DNA from: an uncultured Clostridia bacterium
Lineage (GTDB): Bacteria; Bacillota; Clostridia; Christensenellales; UBA1242
Direction: 5' to 3'
Length of the DNA stretch: 50,396 bases
Assembly (NCBI GenBank): GCA_947629145.1
Contig: CANRCQ010000003.1
Span: 1-50,396, forward strand
The position numbers and the translations under genes were made by a program. Positions 37,207-44,429 of the stretch are shown here, in pieces. Position 1 is the first letter of the stretch; each line of letters starts with the position of its first letter. A model generated the notes under the pieces. The model saw only the letters and a program-made list of their open reading frames with translations, had not been told where the DNA came from and did not search any database.

Positions 37207-37824
37207 ATGAATACAAAGAAAAAACTTGTTATTTCATTAGCATCATTGGCAATCGTTTTTGTAGTTGCTATTGCTGCAGTTGGAGTAACACTCGCCGCTT
37301 TGAACGGCACAGTAAATTCAACATTCAACATTACATACACCGCTCACAACGTTAAAGCAACCGTTTCAGCAACATACAAACTTGGTGAAGAAGGAGAAGA
37401 AATAAACTTCACTCACGATGAAGACTCTGAAGACCCAATACAATTCTTGCCAGACCAAACAACAGCAACCGGGACCCTTACAGTTAAAGACCCAATCGCT
37501 CTTGACTGGACAACAAACAACTATGTTGTTGTAACATACACCTTCAAAAATGATTGGACATCCGGTGATGATGGAAGAACAAACCTTCTCATCACAGCCG
37601 ATAAAGACACAATTGGGGGGGGTGTTGAAGGGCTTGAAATAACCTACGAATTAGATGGCACAGATGATTTCAATGATGCAAGCCTTGCTTCAATCCCTGT
37701 AATTGCTCCAGGAGAAGAAAAAGTAATTAAAATTAAGTTTGCCCTTACTGACGGCGGAACAAAGAGTGTTAATTTACAAGTTTCTCTTGCTTGGACTCTT
37801 GAAGCACAAGCAATAGCTGGTTAA
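37207..37824 (+). CDS. TasA/camelysin-like SipW-dependent secreted protein candidate; contains a G8 tract
   Basis: LVISLASLAIVFVVAIAAVGVTLAALNGTVNSTFNITY signal resembling TasA-type ...GGTWAAFND; beta-rich remainder. Confidence 0.65.
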   Translation: MNTKKKLVISLASLAIVFVVAIAAVGVTLAALNGTVNSTFNITYTAHNVKATVSATYKLGEEGEEINFTHDEDSEDPIQFLPDQTTATGTLTVKDPIALDWTTNNYVVVTYTFKNDWTSGDDGRTNLLITADKDTIGGGVEGLEITYELDGTDDFNDASLASIPVIAPGEEKVIKIKFALTDGGTKSVNLQVSLAWTLEAQAIAG

Positions 37825-37835
37825 ACTCAAAACAA

Positions 37836-37912
37836 CTTTCAAAAATTTGATGGCGGATTTTGAAAGTCATATTTACAAAATGTCCGGTTAAATTTTTGTT
37901 AACCGAACATTT
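37836..37912 (+). terminator. Two consecutive intercistronic hairpins (attenuator/terminator candidate)
   Basis: CTTTCAAAA..TTTTGAAAG and AAATGTCCGGTTAA..TTAACCGAACATTT followed by ttatttt. Confidence 0.6.
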
Positions 37913-37930
37913 TTATTTTAAGGAGAACTC

Positions 37931-38533
37931 ATGGGAAACAACACTCAAAATATAAATGAATTGCCAACACACTCCCCTGACCCAGTGATGGAAGAAAAGA
38001 AAAAGAAGAAAAAAAGAAAAATTCTTTTTATTCTCATCTTCTTTTTATTCTCCATTCCAGTTGCAACCGGTGTAAGTTTAGGTGTGCTTCTTGGGAAAGA
38101 CTCCGCCCCAATCAATTATATTTCAGTTACGATTGACCCAATAATTGTCAATCAAACAGACGAAACTCATGTAAACGGAGCGGAAACATTTAAACTTGAT
38201 TTAACAAATGGTTCAACCGACTTCACAAAAGATTTGGATGTCAATCTCACCGGAGAAGAATATCTCAAATATTTTATAGAGATAAAAAATGATAAAACAG
38301 AGAAAGTAAATTGGCGTTTAAGCCTTAACATCCTTGAAAATGAAGGCTTTATAATAACCTATATAATTGACGAAAACGAACAAACATTTCCCATCGAGTC
38401 AGTAATTAACGGAGAAATCCTTCTTGGGCAAACACAAACAATAGAAATAATATTTAAAATAAAAGATAAAGAACTTAGCAGCGGAAAGATTGCCGGAGAA
38501 CTTACGTTCACGGCATCTATGATAGAGGTGTAA
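37931..38533 (+). CDS. Single-TM exported protein, TasA/TapA-like accessory candidate
   Basis: Basic N-tail, TM, then beta-rich domain; stop codon abuts next ATG. Confidence 0.6.
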   Translation: MGNNTQNINELPTHSPDPVMEEKKKKKKRKILFILIFFLFSIPVATGVSLGVLLGKDSAPINYISVTIDPIIVNQTDETHVNGAETFKLDLTNGSTDFTKDLDVNLTGEEYLKYFIEIKNDKTEKVNWRLSLNILENEGFIITYIIDENEQTFPIESVINGEILLGQTQTIEIIFKIKDKELSSGKIAGELTFTASMIEV

Positions 38534-39742
38534 ATGCAAAGTGTGTCATCTATTGAAAAACTAAATAGTGAAAAAAAACTAAAATCAAAGGCAAAAAAAC
38601 TTGAAAAGAAATACTCCAAACAAAGAAATGTCAACGAAAATCTTTTAAAACCTAAAAAATGGTGGCAAAGCCTGTTGATTTGGTCAACAAACATTTTGTT
38701 AATTTTTGTTGCCCTTATTGCAACAACTTTTGCAATTAGTGTCAGTGTTTCAAAGATAAACAAAACATCTCCTATCTATTTGGGAACAAGTTTCATGAAG
38801 ATTATAAGTGGAAGTATGCAAGCAAGTGGCTTTGAAATTGGTGAAATCATTGTCACCCACTCTGTCGATGCAAAAACACTTAATGTTGGCGATAATATTG
38901 CATTCTATGTTTCTTACAATGATATGTCAAGATTTAATCTTTCAACCGCAAAAGAAGTTGAAACAACTCAAAAAACAAAGTTTAAAACTCCATTCTCAAC
39001 TCTTTTTGGTGTTCAATCACAAAAGATAACCACCGCTGCAAAATCAGGAAATAAAATCGTTTTCCACCAAATTGTTGCCATCTATGAAAGTGAGTCTGGA
39101 GAGAGATGGTTTAAAACAAAAGGAACATCAAACTCCGTTGAAGACTCTTGGACAATAAGCGAATCGCTTGTTATTGGAATCCATGTAACAAACGGCTTTT
39201 CAAACATGATTGCAGGGGCATTGGATGTCATAACAAGCAATCCAAAACTTTTGGTTTGCTGTTCTCTTCTTCCATTTCTTCTTGTCGTTCTTGTGGTTTC
39301 AGGCAACATTATAAAAGACATCGCCCTAATCTTGATTGAATTGGATATTGTTGAAGAAAAAAGAAAACTCACCGACAGTATTTGCGTCAAAAACAAAATT
39401 GGCTATCAAATGAGCAATAAAACAAAGTATAAAGTTCTTGCTCAAGCCACCCCTGAAGAACGTGCGCTTTATATGTCACTTCTTTGGGAAAATGGCTCAA
39501 CCCCAGAAAGCATTAAAAAGTATTATAAACGCAAAACAATTCTTTTAAAAAGCAATCAAGAACTTCTTGAACTTAACAGAGAATGTCAGGAAATGTTCAA
39601 AAATAAAGAAACTCCAACAAAAATTGCTAAATATTACAACGAAACAAAAAGTGAGATTGAAAAACGACATAGGGCGCGCGTTGCAAAGCTCAATGCCATC
39701 AAGAAAAAATATATAAACTCACAAAAACAAAAAACAGCATAA
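38534..39742 (+). CDS. SipW-like (ER-type) signal peptidase I with long cytoplasmic C-tail
   Basis: KIISGSMQASGFEIGEII, IVFHQIVAIYE, FKTKGTSNSVEDSW (Ser/His-type SPase boxes), second TM, ~140-aa tail. Confidence 0.85.
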   Translation: MQSVSSIEKLNSEKKLKSKAKKLEKKYSKQRNVNENLLKPKKWWQSLLIWSTNILLIFVALIATTFAISVSVSKINKTSPIYLGTSFMKIISGSMQASGFEIGEIIVTHSVDAKTLNVGDNIAFYVSYNDMSRFNLSTAKEVETTQKTKFKTPFSTLFGVQSQKITTAAKSGNKIVFHQIVAIYESESGERWFKTKGTSNSVEDSWTISESLVIGIHVTNGFSNMIAGALDVITSNPKLLVCCSLLPFLLVVLVVSGNIIKDIALILIELDIVEEKRKLTDSICVKNKIGYQMSNKTKYKVLAQATPEERALYMSLLWENGSTPESIKKYYKRKTILLKSNQELLELNRECQEMFKNKETPTKIAKYYNETKSEIEKRHRARVAKLNAIKKKYINSQKQKTA

Positions 39743-39772
39743 AAAAGCATATCACTTTTATATGCTATTTTT
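39741..39772. terminator. AAGCATAT-type terminator, copy 3
   Basis: aaaaaagcatatcacttttatatgctatttttg. Confidence 0.7.
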
Positions 39773-39791
39773 GTTTTTGTTGAAAATTTGC

Positions 39792-39819
39792 TTGACAAGT
39801 ACCCCCCCCGCATTATAAT
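39792..39819 (+). promoter_or_regulatory. Promoter with C8 tract in spacer
   Basis: TTGACA-agtaCCCCCCCCgcat(16)-TATAAT. Confidence 0.78.
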
Positions 39820-39841
39820 AAAAATGTAAAAGGAGATATGT

Positions 39842-40582
39842 ATGAAAAATTTTAAAAAATTTGCTATTAGTTTAGCTTTGACATTCATGATTGCGCTTTG
39901 CCCAATTCTTTGCATGGCATGTTGCGGAACCACGGACACCAATGGGAAAAACATTGCCAAGGCATTAGGTGATGCAATAGCCATTATCGAAAATCACAAT
40001 GCTGAAAACACCGATGTAGAAGAAAATTCTTTAACGACAAGTGCGATGGATGTGGAATTTTTGCCACTCGGACAAGATGTTCAAGTGAATGTTATTCAAC
40101 TTGATTATATTAAAGAAATCGCGGCATCATCAAAATTCAAATATACAACATTGCCTATTAAAGGAGAGGCAGTTGTAAGTCAAGGCAATTTAAGCCAAAC
40201 AGTTTTAAGCTACAATAAATTTAGCATTGTTGACAACCTTATCACAGCGGAAATGTATTTCTTTGTTGAAGAAGCACAAAGCACAGATTATGAATGGATA
40301 CAAATCGATTACGATTTTGAAAACAACAAGGTAAATTCTTTTGTATTGTATCAATATGTGACTATTCAGTCTGAAGAAGATTTTTGTTCTGCATATAAAT
40401 ACGAAAATGAAACCTTGAGCATTGCAAATCAAGAGGACAGCAACTTTGCAGAGTTTAAAAATTCAGTAAAAGAGATGAGCACAGGACTTGCCGATGCCCA
40501 AGAATTTGCTCAAGAATATGACTTTACAGCAGAATATATCAAAGTTTACAACACTTATAATCCAAATTCACCGCTTGAATAA
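39842..40582 (+). CDS. Putative lipoprotein
   Basis: MKNFKKFAISLALTFMIALCPILCMACCGTT; RBS aaaggag. Confidence 0.8.
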   Translation: MKNFKKFAISLALTFMIALCPILCMACCGTTDTNGKNIAKALGDAIAIIENHNAENTDVEENSLTTSAMDVEFLPLGQDVQVNVIQLDYIKEIAASSKFKYTTLPIKGEAVVSQGNLSQTVLSYNKFSIVDNLITAEMYFFVEEAQSTDYEWIQIDYDFENNKVNSFVLYQYVTIQSEEDFCSAYKYENETLSIANQEDSNFAEFKNSVKEMSTGLADAQEFAQEYDFTAEYIKVYNTYNPNSPLE

Positions 40583-40590
40583 AAACATAG

Positions 40591-40619
40591 AAAAGCATAT
40601 CAAACGATATGCTTTTTTT
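40591..40619. terminator. AAGCATATC-type terminator, copy 4
   Basis: aaaagcatatcaaacgatatgcttttttt. Confidence 0.8.
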
Positions 40620-40661
40620 GTTTTGTTAAAAATTCGCTTAACAAGTCCCATGATACTAATT

Positions 40662-40688
40662 AACACTAGCAATGCTAGTGTTTTTTTA
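40662..40688. terminator. Terminator hairpin with no gene immediately upstream
   Basis: aacactagcaatgctagtgttttttt. Confidence 0.7.
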
Positions 40689-40740
40689 CTGTCCCCTAAA
40701 TCACTTGACAGGAAAAGTTGAAATTTGATACACTTTTTAC

Positions 40741-41394
40741 ATGAAAAAGTTGTGTATTTTGCTTATTTTTCTTGTTTGTTTCATGTTTTTGCCAACGAAT
40801 GTTGCCGTGGCAGAAACAGTTTTTCCAACCTTTGTAATAACTGCCAATTCGGCATATGCATATGTGGAAGCGGATATAACTTCTTCAAAAATCAAAGCCT
40901 TTTCAAACAAAGACAAGGTTTCCCTTCAACTTGAAGAAGGCGCTCCAAAGGAATATGGCGAAAGTTTTGTTTTCTATCGCCTTATGTCCCCTGTTGAAAG
41001 TGACGGCACGCAGTATTATTACATCTTGGCGGAGTTTGTCACACAAGACAGTGAAACGATACTTTCCATTCCAAGCTACAACGCAAAAACAAATGCCGAA
41101 GCGGTTGTGTATTTTAAACAAGAAGATGAATTTGTTGAAAGTGAAATAACTCTCAAAAAAAATCAAGAGATATTTTTATACGAGGGCTTCAATCAAAAAA
41201 GCAAATATTCCGCGATTGCATTTATGCACGAAGGCAAGGTTGAATATGGCTATATTCTCACATCCGCAGTTGCCCCAAACGGCATAAATCCACTTATAAT
41301 AATTGCCGTTACTATCATTTTGGCGCTTGTAGGGATTGCGCTTGCATGGGTGTTTATAAAGCGCAAAAAAGTGAAGTTAAAAGCAAAAAAATGA
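40741..41394 (+). CDS. Exported membrane-anchored protein, SH3-like repeats possible
   Basis: Signal peptide, C-terminal TM plus KRKKVKLKAKK; upstream TTGACA promoter. Confidence 0.72.
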   Translation: MKKLCILLIFLVCFMFLPTNVAVAETVFPTFVITANSAYAYVEADITSSKIKAFSNKDKVSLQLEEGAPKEYGESFVFYRLMSPVESDGTQYYYILAEFVTQDSETILSIPSYNAKTNAEAVVYFKQEDEFVESEITLKKNQEIFLYEGFNQKSKYSAIAFMHEGKVEYGYILTSAVAPNGINPLIIIAVTIILALVGIALAWVFIKRKKVKLKAKK

Positions 41395-41456
41395 CATAAA
41401 ATGTTGATAAAACTCCTTGTTATATTTTATGATTTTAGCAAAAAAAGGAGTTTTTT

Positions 41457-42479
41457 ATGGCAGATAATTATGAAACTGAAATTGAAGAACTGAAAAAACA
41501 GTTCTTTTTTATCATGAAAGATGCGCTTCCTAAAATGGAAGAACTGACAAAAATAGTCCCTGAACTTAGGGATTTTGCTTCCCTTTCACAGCAAATTGGT
41601 GAAGTGACAACAAAGGTCGATGCCCTTGGAACAAGTGTTCAAAACTGTGAGAGCAGCATTCAAGAAATAGGCGAAAATATTTCATTGATGCAAACCAATT
41701 TGCAGTCCGTCACAAGCGACACTGAATCCACAAAAGAAAAGGTCTTGGAGATGGAAAAATCCTTTGAAAATGTCAACACGCAGGTTCTTGAAATTAACAA
41801 AAGCATAGATTTTTTCAACGAACAATACAGCATTTTTCAAAACAATTTTTCCGATATAAACAGTCAAATGACAGAAATCAACAACAATATTTCGTCAGTT
41901 CAGGATGATGTTTCTTCTCTGACAACCCAAATGCAGGAATGCTCGCAAAACTGCGAAAATGTGAAGAACACTGTCACAAACATAACAGATGTCATCATTC
42001 CTGCCCTTGAAGCCAAAATTGAAAGCTCTGGCGGTGGCGGTGGTGGCGAAGGCGGAAGTGTGGCTGAAAATTGGATTCCGATTTATGACAAAAGAAGTGA
42101 TAATGAAAAACTCAACTGGGGTTATCCAGATGGGCTTGTTGGTGGACTTGCGGACCTTTCCAGTGTGTCGCCCGATTTTTCCATTTACAAAAAATTGAAG
42201 GTCTATTTTACAGCAATGGGAACAAGGCATGTTAGGGTTTTTGACACAGATATTGACGATGACAAATATCAATATTATTCCACAGTAGCTATGAAACACC
42301 CACTTGATGTTCTTAATGGAATGGCATTTTGCCTTATTAAAAGAACGGATGGTTCAAGATACTTCTATATGGAAGATTTCCGCGATATTGAATTTAAAAA
42401 ACTCAATGCTGTCCCAACTGGTGGCAGAAAGAATGATGACGCAAATTATTACATAGAAAGAATATATGGGTTAGTTTAA
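41457..42479 (+). CDS. Coiled-coil protein with glycine hinge and globular C-terminal domain
   Basis: Long heptad region, SSGGGGGGEGGS linker, then ENWIPIYDKRSDNEKLNWGYPDGL... Confidence 0.72.
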   Translation: MADNYETEIEELKKQFFFIMKDALPKMEELTKIVPELRDFASLSQQIGEVTTKVDALGTSVQNCESSIQEIGENISLMQTNLQSVTSDTESTKEKVLEMEKSFENVNTQVLEINKSIDFFNEQYSIFQNNFSDINSQMTEINNNISSVQDDVSSLTTQMQECSQNCENVKNTVTNITDVIIPALEAKIESSGGGGGGEGGSVAENWIPIYDKRSDNEKLNWGYPDGLVGGLADLSSVSPDFSIYKKLKVYFTAMGTRHVRVFDTDIDDDKYQYYSTVAMKHPLDVLNGMAFCLIKRTDGSRYFYMEDFRDIEFKKLNAVPTGGRKNDDANYYIERIYGLV

Positions 42480-43411
42480 AAGATAGGTGTTCGCTGTTTT
42501 AAAAAGTCGAACACCTTTTTTTCATACAAAACCCCAGCATTTGCATAGGAAAGTGCGTGGCCACCTTCCTGCACAACAAACTTATCGCGAAGATTTTGCG
42601 GTGTCGCCCCATAAAGATTGTTTAAATTTTCTATTGGAACATAATCATCTTGCACGGAGTGAATGAACAAAATTGGAACCGTGGAATTTTTAACTTGCAA
42701 AGCGACATCCGCTTGCAAAACATCAAAATTATAGACGTGTTTTGTGAAGGAATATAAGTGCTTTTTAATAAGTTTTCTAAATGGAATTTTGTGTTTTTTC
42801 ATAATATATTCAATCTGTCTGTCTGCGTTGTCATAGGCACAATCAGAAATTATTGCAACAACATTTTCCATTTTTTCACTTGCCGTCATACACACTGAAG
42901 CTGCGCCCATAGACACTCCAAACAGCACAATTTTGCCATCCTTCACGCGCGAAGAAACAAACTCCACCCATTTAAGAATATCTCCCCTGTCCAATAAGCC
43001 AAACCCCACACATTTGCCTTCGCTTTGCCCATGGGCGCGCAAATCCACAGCAAGCACATTGAAATTTCGCTGATAGAACATCTTCGCATAGGGCTGCATT
43101 TGAGCATAATCCCAGCCAAATCCATGAGCCAAAATCACAGTTTTGTTTGAGTTGTTGTCAATGTAAACTCCGTGCAATTTCAAATCATTATTTTCAGTAG
43201 TCACATCTTCTAAATGCTGCTTGTCCCACCAGCAAGCATCAATTTTATATTCTTCAACCTTTTTTGCAAAATCCTTTTTCTTAAACTGTTTCAAAGTGTT
43301 TTTTCTTTTAAAAACAAAATTAAAAAGAAATTTGCCAAAAAGCAAATAAAAACAAAATCCAAGCAAAATTAAAATCAACCCAGCAAGCACAATCCATGCA
43401 ACAATTTTCAT
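42476..43411 (-). CDS. Alpha/beta hydrolase with N-terminal TM
   Basis: VILAHGFGWDYAQMQPYAKMFYQRNFNVLAVDLRAHGQSEG...FGVSMGAASVCM. Confidence 0.88.
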   Translation of the reverse strand: MKIVAWIVLAGLILILLGFCFYLLFGKFLFNFVFKRKNTLKQFKKKDFAKKVEEYKIDACWWDKQHLEDVTTENNDLKLHGVYIDNNSNKTVILAHGFGWDYAQMQPYAKMFYQRNFNVLAVDLRAHGQSEGKCVGFGLLDRGDILKWVEFVSSRVKDGKIVLFGVSMGAASVCMTASEKMENVVAIISDCAYDNADRQIEYIMKKHKIPFRKLIKKHLYSFTKHVYNFDVLQADVALQVKNSTVPILFIHSVQDDYVPIENLNNLYGATPQNLRDKFVVQEGGHALSYANAGVLYEKKVFDFLKQRTPIF

Positions 43412-43420
43412 AAAACCTCG

Positions 43421-44347
43421 CTATTGTAAAATTGCCTTGACAGGCTCACCGGTTGACGCATCTTGATAAGTCAGCCAATAACCAAATCCATCTCGTTTTT
43501 CTTCGTCAAGTGGAAGCCATACAGGATAACCCGAAAGTTCTTTTGGTGGTTCTTCTTCAAACACCGCAGGCACACCATAGCAGACAAATTTCACATTCCC
43601 TTCTTCATCATATAAAAGTCCAAACACATAAAAATCGCCATCATCTTCAAAGTCAACCTTGACAAATTTTGAAGATGGAATAAGCGCCTGAAGATTTTCT
43701 TCAACAGGATTGTTTTCAAAAAGTTTGTCAATTTGCGGCTTTAATTTATCAAAAAACACATCCACTTCTTCAATCTCTTTTTTCTCTTCTTTTTTATCTA
43801 GCTCAGTTAAATTTGCAGAAATTTGCGTTTTTTTATCATTATTTTCATAAAAATAGGCCTTGTAAATGCAATTTTCACAATTTCCACCAAAAAGAGCATT
43901 GTCGATTTCCTTTTCAACCTGAGCCTTTTCTTCATCGTCAAAATCAACATTGTATTTGTCCAAAACATTTTGTGTGTTTGCAAGAGAGTTGTCCTTTGAG
44001 ATTTCCCCAATTATGCTGGCATACAAATCGTCACAACTGCCTTGGCTTGAACCATATAAAATTGGCTTGCTTTGGGCATTTTGAAAATTGACAACTGCAC
44101 ACGTAAATTTAGTTGGAATTTTTTCAAGGGAAATAAAAAATTCATAAAGCATTGGGCTTTTCAAAGTCAGCCCTGCCTTATAAACTTTTTTGTCAACATA
44201 AAATCCAAGCGAAGATATGCCTGGCAAATTTTCAGCAAAATTGTAAAGTCTTAAAGTGCCTTTAATTCCAATTCCGTCTTCTTCAAGTGACAAAACAGCC
44301 TTTTTGTTTGAAGGTTGAATGTCATTTAAAACAATGCTTTTTTTCAT
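43421..44347 (-). CDS. Hypothetical protein
   Basis: 310-aa ORF, no recognised domain. Confidence 0.65.
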   Translation of the reverse strand: MKKSIVLNDIQPSNKKAVLSLEEDGIGIKGTLRLYNFAENLPGISSLGFYVDKKVYKAGLTLKSPMLYEFFISLEKIPTKFTCAVVNFQNAQSKPILYGSSQGSCDDLYASIIGEISKDNSLANTQNVLDKYNVDFDDEEKAQVEKEIDNALFGGNCENCIYKAYFYENNDKKTQISANLTELDKKEEKKEIEEVDVFFDKLKPQIDKLFENNPVEENLQALIPSSKFVKVDFEDDGDFYVFGLLYDEEGNVKFVCYGVPAVFEEEPPKELSGYPVWLPLDEEKRDGFGYWLTYQDASTGEPVKAILQ

Positions 44348-44429
44348 AAACACCTCGCTATAAATTTATTATAGAAAGGTTTGTTTTATGAAACAAAATT
44401 TTGGTTTGTTTAATCCTGTCAAAATTTGG

